This document shows, in pieces, positions 37,389 through 47,605 of a stretch of 64,000 nucleotides of DNA (positions are counted from its first letter, which is position 1; each line of letters begins with the position of its first letter). This stretch comes from Paenibacillus eucommiae (GTDB taxonomy: Bacteria > Bacillota > Bacilli > Paenibacillales > NBRC-103111), in NCBI RefSeq assembly GCF_017874215.1, contig NZ_JAGGLB010000005.1, positions 62,001 through 126,000 on the forward strand, read 5' to 3'. The translations under genes were made by a program, and so were the position numbers. The notes beneath the pieces are model-generated. The model searched no databases. It was given only the letters and a program-made list of their open reading frames with translations, and was not told the origin of the DNA.

Positions 37389-38288
37389 GTGACAGTAAAA
37401 ATTTGGAAAAGGGACTGGCCGCTGCATCTTATGATTTTGCCGGGATTTTTGTTTGTGCTTATCTATAGCTATGGTCCGATGGCGGGATTAATCATTGCCT
37501 TCAAAAAATTTCTCCCATCTAAAGGTATTTTTGGTTCTCCATGGATTGGTCTGGATAATTTCAGATTTCTTTTATCCCTGCCGGATACGTTTCAAATCGT
37601 GTATAACACCATCATCATTGCACTGCTGAAAATAGCAGCTGGATTAATTGTGCCGATTGTCGTGGCCCTTTTGCTGAACGAGGTTCGCAAAACCGCATTC
37701 AAAAGAACGGTACAGACGCTGGTGTATTTGCCCCATTTCTTATCGTGGATTATATTAGGCGGCATTCTAATCGATATTTTGTCCCCATCCCAAGGGATTG
37801 TTAATACATTTATCGGATGGCTGGGCGTGAAGCCTATTTTCTTTTTGGGAAGCAACGATTGGTTTCGTTTTACGCTGGTTGTGTCTGACGTCTGGAAGGA
37901 GTTTGGCTTTAGTACGATCGTGTATTTGGCTGCACTGACAAGCATTAATCCGGTGCTGTACGAAGCGGCTGAGATCGATGGGGCGAACCGCTGGAAGCAG
38001 ACGCTGCACATCACCTTGCCGGGTATGCTGCCGATCATCGTGCTGCTGGCCACGCTTAGCTTGGGTAACATTCTGAACGCGGGCTTCGAGCAGGTATTTA
38101 ATTTATACAACACAGCTGTGTACGAAACTGGAGATATTATCGATACTTATGTATTTCGTATTGGCATCCAGAAAGCCCAGTATGGATTGGCGACAGCAAT
38201 CGGCTTGTTCAAGTCAGTCATATCACTGGTATTCATTTCACTTTCTTATTTCCTGGCGTATCGCTTTGCCAATTATCGAATTTTTTAG
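37389..38288 (+). CDS. LplB-type sugar ABC transporter permease
   Basis: GTG 37389 follows AAGGGGG about 8 bases upstream. The 299-residue, six-helix CUT1 permease carries LILPGFLFVLIYSYGPMAG-type and LPHFLSWIILGG segments. Its EAA loop is YEAAEIDGANRWKQTLHITL then PGM. It pairs with the next gene and with the lipoprotein upstream. Confidence 0.93.
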   Translation: MTVKIWKRDWPLHLMILPGFLFVLIYSYGPMAGLIIAFKKFLPSKGIFGSPWIGLDNFRFLLSLPDTFQIVYNTIIIALLKIAAGLIVPIVVALLLNEVRKTAFKRTVQTLVYLPHFLSWIILGGILIDILSPSQGIVNTFIGWLGVKPIFFLGSNDWFRFTLVVSDVWKEFGFSTIVYLAALTSINPVLYEAAEIDGANRWKQTLHITLPGMLPIIVLLATLSLGNILNAGFEQVFNLYNTAVYETGDIIDTYVFRIGIQKAQYGLATAIGLFKSVISLVFISLSYFLAYRFANYRIF

Positions 38289-38315
38289 CACCGTATTTGT
38301 TTAGGGGGAAATCCA

Positions 38316-39200
38316 TTGGCCCATAAGATAACAGGCGGTTATCGGTTGTTTTCCATCATCAATCACTGCCTTCTACTACTGCTGGCCGTTTCCTGCATGC
38401 TTCCCTTGCTTCATATTCTGGCTTTATCCTTCAGCTCTGGCTCTGCCGTAACTGCAGGGAAGGTGACGTTCTGGCCGGTTGATTGGACGATCGCCGCTTA
38501 TGAGAATGTGTTCGGCAAAAAAGAGTACCTGGCAGCCTTCTGGATTTCGATCAAACGGGTTTTGCTGGGTACAACGCTGAACATGCTGCTCACGATTCTT
38601 ATCGCCTACCCCCTATCGAAGGAAAATAGCCATTTTAAGGGGAGAACGTTGTATGCATGGTATTTTGTGTTCACGATGCTGTTCAGTGGCGGATTAATTC
38701 CGTGGTACATGGTGATCAGAGAAACTGGCCTTATGGATACGATCTGGGCGCTTGTTCTTCCTTCTGCAGTCCCAATTTTCAATGTCATCGTGCTGCTCAA
38801 CTTTTTCCGGGGCTTGCCGAAGGAGCTTGAAGAGTCGGCCAAGATGGATGGCGCCGGACCCTTCACCGTACTTTGGCGGATTTATGTGCCACTGTCATTG
38901 CCTGCCCTTGCTACGATTCTGCTCTTCGCCGTTGTAGGCCATTGGAACAGCTGGTTTGACGGCCTTATTTTGGCGAACCGGACTGAGAATTATCCGCTGC
39001 AAAGCTTTCTGCATACGATCATTATCAAGCTCGATCCCGCCTATCTGACACCGAAGGAAGCAGAACTGGCGGCTCTAATGAACGACCGAACGAGCCGGGC
39101 GGCACAAATCTTTGTTGCAGCATTTCCGATTTTGATTGTGTATCCATTTTTACAGCGATTTTTTATGAAAGGAATTGTTCTGGGGAGTGTGAAGGAGTAA
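38316..39200 (+). CDS. YtcP-type sugar ABC transporter permease
   Basis: The start is TTG 38316 with AGGGGG about 8 bases upstream. The 294-residue permease has six helices, EAA loop LEESAKMDGAGPFTVLWRIY and the family C-terminus FLQRFFMKGIVLGSVKE. It lies 41 bases before the SLH protein gene, so the surface protein and the importer share a transcript. Confidence 0.93.
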   Translation: MAHKITGGYRLFSIINHCLLLLLAVSCMLPLLHILALSFSSGSAVTAGKVTFWPVDWTIAAYENVFGKKEYLAAFWISIKRVLLGTTLNMLLTILIAYPLSKENSHFKGRTLYAWYFVFTMLFSGGLIPWYMVIRETGLMDTIWALVLPSAVPIFNVIVLLNFFRGLPKELEESAKMDGAGPFTVLWRIYVPLSLPALATILLFAVVGHWNSWFDGLILANRTENYPLQSFLHTIIIKLDPAYLTPKEAELAALMNDRTSRAAQIFVAAFPILIVYPFLQRFFMKGIVLGSVKE

Positions 39201-39241
39201 GGGGACCTTCAGTATACTAATTTATAGGAGATGATGGGTGC

Positions 39242-42200
39242 ATGAACGTAAGAGCAAGAAAGAAAACAAGCATTAATCGATTTTTATCCTTATTTATGTC
39301 TTTTTGTATCTTAATCAGTGCTATATTACCGGTTGGTTCCGTTGTTTATGGCGAAAGCCGTGATATGTCAGGGACGGATCTTTCCCGTCATTGGGCCGAA
39401 AGTGTCATGAGCAAATGGATAGATCAGGGCTTGCTGGACGGCTACGCCAACAATCAGTTTCGTCCTGACCAACCCGTAACGAGAGCTGAGTTTGTTGCTT
39501 TTATAAACCGCATATTCAAGTTTGCGGCAGCTTCGGTTTCGGGGCATCCCTTTCAGGATGTAAGCACCGGAGCATGGTATACGGATGATATTTCCAAAGT
39601 GTACACGGCTGGAATTATTCAAGGGATAAGCGGTAACCATTTCGCACCGGAAGGGAATATAACCCGAGAAGATGCTGCGGTGATCGTTTCCAGAGCATTT
39701 CGGACCAGCTCAGGTCAAGAGTCGGGGTTGACTGAGTCGGATTTACCTTTTACAGATAGCGCTCTGATAGCTTCTTATGCTCAAGAAGCTGTTTCAAGCT
39801 TACATACAAAGCAGTATGTGCAAGGTAGGGAGAAGGGGCAGTTTGCACCCAAGGACAGCATCACAAGGGCAGAAACGGTGAAGCTTATTGATAATGTGAT
39901 GGGCACTCTTATTAACGCTGCAGGTAGCTTCAATCAACCAGTTAGCGGCAATGTAGTCGTGAATGCCGACAATGCTGTGCTGAAGGATGTTGTTGTATCC
40001 GGTGATCTGTATATAGCCCCAGGAGTCGGAGAAGGCAATCTTACACTAGATGGAGTCACGGTAAAGGGCAAAACCTATGCACTCGGTGGAGGTATACACA
40101 GTATTACTGTTCACAACTCGACGCTGGCCGGGTCATTGATCGTTGATAAATGGAATTCTCAAATCCGTATCGTCGCTTCCGGAAAAACAGAAATATCGGA
40201 TACGATCATGCTTTCTGGAGGCATACTGGAAGAAAACGAGCTTGAGGGAGCAGCAGGCGGTTTTTCCGAAGTGGATGTGAACATTCCAGACGCTGTGGAA
40301 GGCAAAGAAGTGACGCTTAAAGGCGACTTCAAACGGGTGAATAATCGCAGCAAAGGGGCGAAGTTCAAGCTGGGGCAAAGTACAATGGTCCGCACCATGA
40401 ATTTCGATGCTCCAGCAAATGTAGAAGGAGAGGGCAGCATTGAGCTAGCCAACGTAAACGTAAATGATGTGGTTCTGGGAAAATGGCCGACCCAAATCAA
40501 ATTTGCCAACCGGGTAGCAGCCACTATCGCTTCTCAGCTAGTAACGGGTGACAACCGCGGTGGTTCTGCTTCCACATCAGGCAATGGCAATGGTGGTACA
40601 CCAACACTAGCACCGACAGCAACACCGCCTGTATCAACACCGGAACCGACGCCGCCAGGACCAACAGCAACACCAACAGCAACACCAACAGCAACACCGC
40701 CAGGGCCAACCCCAACGCCATCGCCAACGGACGATCCTGCGGTTATCGTTAAAAATGGGGCTGCCAATGCGGATATCTTTCTGGGTGCTTCATCCAGTGA
40801 TATGGAAGCCTATGCTGCAACTGAACTACAAAGCACACTGAAAATGATTAGCGGAGCACAATTGCCGATTATTAAAGGCGACATTGAGAGTGAATCGCTA
40901 AGCATTGAGCTGCTGTCCAGCAAGCTGAACCTTACAAAGATCGGCAGCTTCCCTATAGAGGTCCACCTGATCAATAATGGTGCGGCAAGTGTACAAGTCG
41001 ATCTGGTGCAGGCAGACAATGGGCCTATTTCAGTGAGCTTCCCCGAAGAAATAGAGGTTGGAGCGCATAGTACCAGGATTGTGGAAGGCACCGTTCATGT
41101 TTCATGGATGGTTGCAGATGGAACCTTTGCGGTATCCATTAAGGCTAATGTTGATGGAGCATTAGCGAAGACAATGACACTCACCTTGAGCCTGGACCGG
41201 AATCTGATCCGCAATGCCGGGTTTGAGAATCAGGTTTCGAAGGAATGGTGGGTTCTTTTCGACGGCCCGGCAGCTTGGAATGATCAGGAATCGCACAGCG
41301 GGAACTATTCTTTAAGACTGGATATTCTGCATCCGACAGAGAACTTTAACTATGTCCGAACCGATCAGGAAATTAAGTTGAAGCCAGGTAAAAAGTATGT
41401 GTTTAAAGCTTGGGTCAAGGGTGCTAAGGCGGGGAAAATGGAAGTATGGTTCCGTGAAATGGTGAAGCCTGGCTTGGAAAATGCGGGCGGCGCGAATACT
41501 GTCGTACGCGAGCTTCAAGTGGGCGAGGAATGGACGCTTGTTGAGACGGAATATACCCGCAATCCGGGGCACACCTACGACTACAACTGGATTAATATCC
41601 AGAGCTTTGCGCAGGCTGCTGGAGGAACAGGCACGTTGTGGATTGACGATGTCACGTTGAGTGAGGTCGTCGAGGAAGAAGTAAGCGTACAATTAAATGC
41701 AAGTGAATTGAACATTAGCGAGAGTGGCAGCTACCCTATCGAAGTTTCACTTACTAATAATAGTGGAGAAAGCGTTCAGGTGGATTTGGGCCAAACCGGC
41801 AATGGACCCCTTACAGTGAGCTTTCCCGGGGCAATCGAGCTTGGGGCGAATGAAACCAAAACCGTGGAGGGTACCGTTCATGTACCATGGTCAACTGTAG
41901 ATGGAGCGTATACCTTATCCATTCTGGCCAACGTGGATGAAGTGCCGCTTGAGACAATGACCCTGACCGTAAATTTGGACCGGAACGTGATCACCAATGG
42001 CGGCTTTGAAAATCTTGATCCGAAAAAATGGTGGGTGCTCTTCGACAGCCCAACCTCTTGGGATGATCAGGTGTCGCACAGCGGCAGCCGTTCGTTGAGA
42101 CTGGAGATCCTGCACCCGACGGTGACCTTTAATTATGTCAGAACCGATCAGGAAATTAACCTGAAGCCAGGCAAAAAATATGTGTTTAAAGCTTGGGTGA

Positions 42201-45200
42201 AGGGTGAACAAGCGGGTAAAATGGAAGTGTGGTTCCGTGAGATGGTTCAGCCTGGCCTGGAGCACGCGGGTGGAGCGAACACCGTGGTGCGTGAGCTTCA
42301 AGTCGGAGAGGACTGGACACTTGTAGAGACCGAATACACCCATAATCCGGAGCATCCTTACGATTTCAACTGGATTAACCTTCAGAGCTTTGCGAAATCT
42401 GAAGGGGGTACAGGTACGCTTTGGATCGATGATGTCAGTTTGAGCGAGGCTATTGAGGAAGAAGTGACAGCCCGGCTAAATTCGAGTGAGCTGAATGTTA
42501 CCAAGAATGGTAACCACACCATTGAGGTTAACCTGATCAATAACGGTGACAGGAGCGTTCAAGTCGATTTGGGGCAAGCAGACCAAGGACCCCTTACAGT
42601 GAGCTTTCCCGGGACCGTCGTGCTTGCAGCGAACGAAACCAAAACGGTAGAGGGAACCGTTCATGTACCAGAGTCGGTTGCCGATGCAACTTATACCGTA
42701 TCCATTCAGGCAAGTGAAGCAGGTGTACCCTTTAAGACGTTGGATTTAACCGTCAAGCTGAACCGGAACGTGATCAGCAATGGCGGCTTTGAAAATCTTG
42801 ATCCAAAAAAATGGTGGGTACTCTTCGACAGCCCGACCTCTTGGGATGATCAGGTGTCGCACAGCGGCAGCCGTTCGTTGAGACTGGAAATTCTGCACCC
42901 GACGGTGACCTTTAATTATGTCAGAACCGATCAGGAAATTAACCTGAAGCCAGGCAAGAAATATGTGTTTAAAGCTTGGGTGAAGGGTGAACAAGCGGGT
43001 AAAATGGAAGTGTGGTTCCGTGAGATGGTACAGCCTGGCCTGGAGCATGCAGGTGGAGCAAACACCGTGGTGCGCGAGCTTCAAGTGGGTGAGGACTGGA
43101 CGCTTGTAGAGACGGAATACACCCATGATCCGGAGCATCCTTATGATTTCAACTGGATTAACCTTCAAAGCTTTGCGAAATCAGAAGGGGGTACAGGTAC
43201 GCTTTGGATCGACGATGTCAGTTTGACCGAAGCCGTGGAGGAAGAAGTGATTGAGAGGCCGGCAGATGCGCGGGTACAAGAACAGGAGCAGGAACAGGAT
43301 AAGAATCCAGAAGTAACAATGCGCAATAAAGACCGGGTGACTGCACTAAGCACGGATAGCGGCGGGACAGAGGAGCGTATTCAAATCATACTGGCAACGC
43401 CTGATTCTTTCCCCGGCTTAGCGGATCGTTACGGCGATGATCTTGCCTACTTGCAGCAGTCGGATGGCTTTGCCATAAAGAGGTCCGGTAACCGGATTTA
43501 TATCATAGGCTCCGAACCCAAGGGTGTACTGAACGGAGTTTATGATTTCCTGGAAAAAAATACTGGGATATTATGGACACGATCGAAGGAGCTCGGCACC
43601 ATTTATGAATCGCAATCGACAATTACGGCGACCAAAGTGGATTACAGAGAAAAATCACCCTTCCAAATACGCGGCTGGCACCTTACAGGAACGGGTGAAA
43701 ACGATGAAGTACATTCCGACTTTGAAACAGAAAAGATGCTTGCCCGTAATAAGCTAAACGGCAAATTTGCTGAGGTCTATAATCTTCAATTCTGGGAAAG
43801 ACACGAAAGCGTAGGTTTGAAAGCCGTTAATCTCGGTCACAATCTTGAATTCTGGCTGCCTAACGAAGTTTATTTCGATTCCCACCCCGAGTATTATAAC
43901 GAAGTAGACGGTGTACATGTGCCAGTTAAGGATGATACGCAAATCAATTTTTACAACACGGAAGTGCCGGGCGTTATTGCGGGAAGAGTGAAGCAATTTC
44001 ACGAGCGCTATGGTACTGAGTATATTGGAATAGGTATCAATGACAATCATAATTTCACTCAAAGCGCGGAGAGCAGGCTGCCATTTACTACTCCGGCAGG
44101 TATTACGGTTCAGCCCAATGATCCGGCTTATAAATCGACGGTATATTACACATTCCTGAATAAAATTGCCGCAGAAGTAAAGCTGGCTTATCCGAATGTG
44201 AAAATCGTGACCTTTGCCTACTTTTTTACCGAAGTGCCTCCGAAGGTAGATCTGGAGGATAACATCGTCATTGTTATGGCGCCCGTACTCGAAGATGAGA
44301 GACTTCCTTTGAACACAACCAACGAGCAGAGCAATAATTATAAATACAAATTGATGCTGGAATCATGGATGCAAAAAACGGAAAATGTCCTCATGTACAA
44401 TTATTACGGTACCAGCTTTATGCACGTCTATGAGAGGCCGATCGCCGAGAACGTAAAGGCAACTCTGCAGTATTACAGAGATTTGGGGGTTATGGGCGTT
44501 CTTCCGGAAGGGCTCGTAGACACAAGCAAACCAAGCTACTGGGGAGAGGGAAAACCATGGGGAGTAAATGCTTTGCAGTTCTGGTTGTTCCACAAGCTGT
44601 TTTGGAATCCAGACGCTGATATCGAGGCACTCAAGAGTGAGTTTATTCAGAAGGCCTATGGCAGTGCTGCCGAACCGATGAGACGTTATTATGACATTAT
44701 CGCGGAAGGCTGGGAGTACGATCAGGAGCCCATTCACTTCTATCACGATGAAAATCAGCTGATTGGTCAATACGTGATCGCCGCAGGCATTCAAGATGAA
44801 GCTCAGGCAGCTCTTGATGAAGCATGGGCGCTGGCCGACGCAAACTCCAAGGCAAGAATCGAACCGATTAAATCAACATTTGAAAAAATGACAGCTTTGG
44901 TCGGTGAAATTCCCAGACTTTCGGCAAATGCAGTAAAAACAACAGCAAGTAAGGAGGATATTCTGCAATCGCTTGATTTCAGCACAGGGCCATGGGTGAA
45001 CGCGGAGCCCATTACCAATTTCCTGGAAATGAAAACGAAAAATCCGGTACCGGTCGAAACGAAAGTATACCTGCTGTGGGACGACACCAATCTCTATGTA
45101 GGCTATGAGAACTTTGATAATGATCCTGATGGCATGCTGGTAAGTGATGATGCGCCGAATGGATGGTGGAGAAACGGACCGGATGATTCCGTAGAAACCT

Positions 45201-45526
45201 TTGTGGCCAATAGCGCTGGTGGAAACACATATGCTTTCTTTACGAACCCCAAGAGTGTGAAATTTGCGTATAAAACAGGTCAAGTATTCTCACCTGAAAC
45301 GCTCTTTGAAGCTAATTCGGTTATGGAAAGCGACCGCTGGAACACGGTTCAAGTGATACCATTCGCCAGCATTGGCGTTGATCCGCAAGCGACTCACTCC
45401 TTAAAGGCATTTTTCTTCCGGGATTACCACCGGCAGAATGCGGTCGCCAACGAGGGTTACTTCGGATGGGGAGGCGGCTCCGTCTGGATATCTGCTGATA
45501 TGAACCCGGTTAAGCTGATTGAATAG
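39242..45526 (+). CDS. Giant SLH-anchored DUF4838 protein with three carbohydrate-binding-like repeats
   Basis: The 2094-residue exported protein has these parts in order: signal peptide (to about 38); three SLH domains (about 47-93, 101-152, 168-220) that bind secondary cell wall polymer; a beta-rich region (to about 445); a Pro/Thr linker (about 450-498); a short alpha/beta segment (about 499-550: AYAATELQSTLKMISGAQLP); three 261-residue repeats (about 554-1336); the continuation of the alpha/beta domain (GFAIKRSGNRIYIIGSEPKG near 1410); a DUF4838 catalytic-like barrel (about 1475-1885); and a CBM9-like C-terminus (about 1906-2093: VYLLWDDTNLYVGYENFDND). Each repeat is an Ig-like strand set plus a CBM4/9-like module (NGGFENLDPKKWWVLFDS). 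AGGAGATGATGGG precedes the ATG. Substrate unknown. Confidence 0.88.
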   Translation: MNVRARKKTSINRFLSLFMSFCILISAILPVGSVVYGESRDMSGTDLSRHWAESVMSKWIDQGLLDGYANNQFRPDQPVTRAEFVAFINRIFKFAAASVSGHPFQDVSTGAWYTDDISKVYTAGIIQGISGNHFAPEGNITREDAAVIVSRAFRTSSGQESGLTESDLPFTDSALIASYAQEAVSSLHTKQYVQGREKGQFAPKDSITRAETVKLIDNVMGTLINAAGSFNQPVSGNVVVNADNAVLKDVVVSGDLYIAPGVGEGNLTLDGVTVKGKTYALGGGIHSITVHNSTLAGSLIVDKWNSQIRIVASGKTEISDTIMLSGGILEENELEGAAGGFSEVDVNIPDAVEGKEVTLKGDFKRVNNRSKGAKFKLGQSTMVRTMNFDAPANVEGEGSIELANVNVNDVVLGKWPTQIKFANRVAATIASQLVTGDNRGGSASTSGNGNGGTPTLAPTATPPVSTPEPTPPGPTATPTATPTATPPGPTPTPSPTDDPAVIVKNGAANADIFLGASSSDMEAYAATELQSTLKMISGAQLPIIKGDIESESLSIELLSSKLNLTKIGSFPIEVHLINNGAASVQVDLVQADNGPISVSFPEEIEVGAHSTRIVEGTVHVSWMVADGTFAVSIKANVDGALAKTMTLTLSLDRNLIRNAGFENQVSKEWWVLFDGPAAWNDQESHSGNYSLRLDILHPTENFNYVRTDQEIKLKPGKKYVFKAWVKGAKAGKMEVWFREMVKPGLENAGGANTVVRELQVGEEWTLVETEYTRNPGHTYDYNWINIQSFAQAAGGTGTLWIDDVTLSEVVEEEVSVQLNASELNISESGSYPIEVSLTNNSGESVQVDLGQTGNGPLTVSFPGAIELGANETKTVEGTVHVPWSTVDGAYTLSILANVDEVPLETMTLTVNLDRNVITNGGFENLDPKKWWVLFDSPTSWDDQVSHSGSRSLRLEILHPTVTFNYVRTDQEINLKPGKKYVFKAWVKGEQAGKMEVWFREMVQPGLEHAGGANTVVRELQVGEDWTLVETEYTHNPEHPYDFNWINLQSFAKSEGGTGTLWIDDVSLSEAIEEEVTARLNSSELNVTKNGNHTIEVNLINNGDRSVQVDLGQADQGPLTVSFPGTVVLAANETKTVEGTVHVPESVADATYTVSIQASEAGVPFKTLDLTVKLNRNVISNGGFENLDPKKWWVLFDSPTSWDDQVSHSGSRSLRLEILHPTVTFNYVRTDQEINLKPGKKYVFKAWVKGEQAGKMEVWFREMVQPGLEHAGGANTVVRELQVGEDWTLVETEYTHDPEHPYDFNWINLQSFAKSEGGTGTLWIDDVSLTEAVEEEVIERPADARVQEQEQEQDKNPEVTMRNKDRVTALSTDSGGTEERIQIILATPDSFPGLADRYGDDLAYLQQSDGFAIKRSGNRIYIIGSEPKGVLNGVYDFLEKNTGILWTRSKELGTIYESQSTITATKVDYREKSPFQIRGWHLTGTGENDEVHSDFETEKMLARNKLNGKFAEVYNLQFWERHESVGLKAVNLGHNLEFWLPNEVYFDSHPEYYNEVDGVHVPVKDDTQINFYNTEVPGVIAGRVKQFHERYGTEYIGIGINDNHNFTQSAESRLPFTTPAGITVQPNDPAYKSTVYYTFLNKIAAEVKLAYPNVKIVTFAYFFTEVPPKVDLEDNIVIVMAPVLEDERLPLNTTNEQSNNYKYKLMLESWMQKTENVLMYNYYGTSFMHVYERPIAENVKATLQYYRDLGVMGVLPEGLVDTSKPSYWGEGKPWGVNALQFWLFHKLFWNPDADIEALKSEFIQKAYGSAAEPMRRYYDIIAEGWEYDQEPIHFYHDENQLIGQYVIAAGIQDEAQAALDEAWALADANSKARIEPIKSTFEKMTALVGEIPRLSANAVKTTASKEDILQSLDFSTGPWVNAEPITNFLEMKTKNPVPVETKVYLLWDDTNLYVGYENFDNDPDGMLVSDDAPNGWWRNGPDDSVETFVANSAGGNTYAFFTNPKSVKFAYKTGQVFSPETLFEANSVMESDRWNTVQVIPFASIGVDPQATHSLKAFFFRDYHRQNAVANEGYFGWGGGSVWISADMNPVKLIE
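40901..43249 (+). repeat. Three tandem 783-bp in-frame repeats
   Basis: Units are 40901-41683, 41684-42466 and 42467-43249 (261 codons each). Units 2 and 3 are almost identical over their second halves (about 41980-42460 against 42760-43240), while unit 1 is clearly diverged. This indicates a recent duplication or gene conversion of the last two. Confidence 0.88.
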
Positions 45527-45643
45527 GTAAAGGATAGATAACATTTTGAAAGTAACACTTTATTGGTAACATTTTACTAATAATACGTTCCTAATAATTA
45601 ATAACACTTCTTACAAACCAACATTGCATATTTTGATTTTATT

Positions 45644-45687
45644 ACAAGACTTCTCCACCTTTAATAGAGGTGCAGAAGTCTTGTTTT
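45644..45687 (+). terminator. Strong terminator of second sugar operon
   Basis: ACAAGACTTCT with CACCT (45644-45660) pairs with AGGTG and AGAAGTCTTGT (45668-45684), an almost uninterrupted 16-17 bp stem followed by TTTTG. Confidence 0.85.
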
Positions 45688-45731
45688 GTCTTAGGCTGTG
45701 CAGGCCTTCTTTTATTTTTGTATAAATAATG

Positions 45732-45760
45732 TTGTCTTTTTTAATAAATCAAATTACAAT
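45732..45760 (+). promoter_or_regulatory. SigA promoter of deacetylase-like gene
   Basis: TTGTCT (45732-45737), a 17-bp AT-rich spacer and TACAAT (45755-45760) form a good SigA promoter. It lies after the terminator, so the next two genes form a separate transcript. Confidence 0.65.
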
Positions 45761-45806
45761 ACAAGTATGATACATATATTTAAAATGTAGAGGGAGGGAT
45801 TGAAAG

Positions 45807-47528
45807 ATGAGGATGGCACGGCTCGGTGTACTTCTGGATCAGAGTGAGGCCGAGCGCCGCTGGATGTATGGCTTGAATGTGTTTGCCTATTATATAGAGG
45901 AAATTCTAGCTCATGCCGGTATTCCGTTTGAGCGCGTTGAGGATATAAGCGAGGTTGAGAGCGGCGCATTCGATATCCTGATAGCTGGCTTGGTGAAAGA
46001 TGATACTGTATCTACATCCGTTCTATGGAACTATGTGGAGCAGGGCGGCGAGCTTGTTTCGTTTGCCAGCTTGAATGCTCTTGCTACGAGGCTGGGTTGC
46101 ATATGGAGCGAAAGGGCATCAGTTGGATATGCCTCATTTGGGCCCTACTATGACAAAGCTGAGTCGATCCGTTACCTGCAGGCGTCACCTTGGCAGCCAA
46201 TTGCTGCTGCGAATGCATATTTGCAGGAGGAAGTAGGTGAGCTGCACCGGGGCGAGCAAGCGGGAGCTGTGATCGGCGCAGCTTTGCAGCGATTCCAGAT
46301 TGGGGACGGTTATTTCGATCGCTGGGCTGTCGATATTCCGGCAACCATCGTAGGTTTCCAGCAGGGCAGCAGCCCGGTGTTGGAGGATGGAGTTCCGGCG
46401 TTGGATGGATCTGCGCCCATAAATGAAGGGATTCTGAAGGCGGATGACCGGATTGAAATGGATTGGGAACATGACCGCCTGTACACGAAGACAGGCAATC
46501 CTTATTTCGCCTATCCATATGCGGATTTGTGGCGGGAGTTGTTTATCGGGCGTCTGTTGCGTAAAGCGGTGGATCATGGACTGACACTTCCCTTCGTCGG
46601 CTTCTGGCCGGATGGGGTAGAACATGTGGCTACCATCTCGCATGACAGTGACGGTAATGTGGCGGATGATGCACTGGCGACTTTGGCCATTCTGGAGGAG
46701 TTGAAGATCCAATCCACCTGGTGTATGATCGAGCCCGGCTATAGCAAGGCCATGTATGATCAGATCAAGCAGGCAGGGCACGAGCTGGCACTGCACTATA
46801 ATGCACTCGATTTGGATAATGGTGTCTGGGGGAGTGAGGAGTTCGACCGGCAGCTTTCTTTTTTTCGCCAAGCAGCAGCGATAGATAGGGTCACCTCCAA
46901 TAAAAACCACCTAACCCGCTTTGAGGGCTGGGGTGAATTGTTTGAATGGTGCGAGGTTAATGCTGTCGAGAGTGACCAGACCCGGGGGCCAAGCAAAAAA
47001 GGAAACGTAGGCTTCTTATTCGGCACCTGCCATCCTTATTTCCCAGTAGCATGGTCTAACGATCGAAACCGAATCTATGATGTTCTGGAAATTGGTTTTT
47101 TGACGCAAGATCTTGATCTTGCATCCTATTGGTCAGACAGCAGCGTCATTGTGCCCTTTCTTGAAGCAGTAAGCAAGGTGGAGGGTGTTGCTCATTTCCT
47201 GGTTCATCAGGCACATATTGGCACGCAGGAAACAGTCCGCAACTCTTTCCGCCAGATTGTGGCCGAGGCAAGGAGAAGAGGCTATGCAATCTGGACAGCA
47301 AAAGAAATCAATGATTGGGAGCGGGCCCGCCGAAAGATCAGGATAACTGATTCAAAGGATATGAAGGCTGCTTTGGAATTGGGCATGCCGCTGACTGCCC
47401 ATGCAGTCATTTGGAACCCAGTGGCTGACAGCTATGCCCCAAGGGCATGGGAAACAATGGAAACGCGCTACGGCGTCCGCTGCCTAAAGCAGCTTTTAAG
47501 CGTAACCGGAAATGTTGATGTAAAGTAG
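45807..47528 (+). CDS. GATase1-like plus polysaccharide-deacetylase-like protein
   Basis: GGGAGGG precedes ATG 45807. The first 110 residues look like a GATase1/trehalose-utilisation-type alpha/beta domain (MARLGVLLDQ, FDILIAGLVKDDTV, YVEQGGELVSFAS). The central region (about 270-430) resembles NodB-type deacetylases: VATISHDSDGN for the motif-1 Asp residues and HELALHYN for a His pair, with a substrate-facing FLVHQAHIG later. No signal peptide is visible, so it is likely cytoplasmic. With the isochorismatase-like gene behind it, it could process a modified sugar. The reaction is not predictable. Confidence 0.68.
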   Translation: MRMARLGVLLDQSEAERRWMYGLNVFAYYIEEILAHAGIPFERVEDISEVESGAFDILIAGLVKDDTVSTSVLWNYVEQGGELVSFASLNALATRLGCIWSERASVGYASFGPYYDKAESIRYLQASPWQPIAAANAYLQEEVGELHRGEQAGAVIGAALQRFQIGDGYFDRWAVDIPATIVGFQQGSSPVLEDGVPALDGSAPINEGILKADDRIEMDWEHDRLYTKTGNPYFAYPYADLWRELFIGRLLRKAVDHGLTLPFVGFWPDGVEHVATISHDSDGNVADDALATLAILEELKIQSTWCMIEPGYSKAMYDQIKQAGHELALHYNALDLDNGVWGSEEFDRQLSFFRQAAAIDRVTSNKNHLTRFEGWGELFEWCEVNAVESDQTRGPSKKGNVGFLFGTCHPYFPVAWSNDRNRIYDVLEIGFLTQDLDLASYWSDSSVIVPFLEAVSKVEGVAHFLVHQAHIGTQETVRNSFRQIVAEARRRGYAIWTAKEINDWERARRKIRITDSKDMKAALELGMPLTAHAVIWNPVADSYAPRAWETMETRYGVRCLKQLLSVTGNVDVK

Positions 47529-47605
47529 AAAAGGGTAAGTAGATGCAGCTATGTGTAAATATAGTGTAGATGAAGCTGAAGATTATTAAACGAGGAGGCT
47601 ATACA

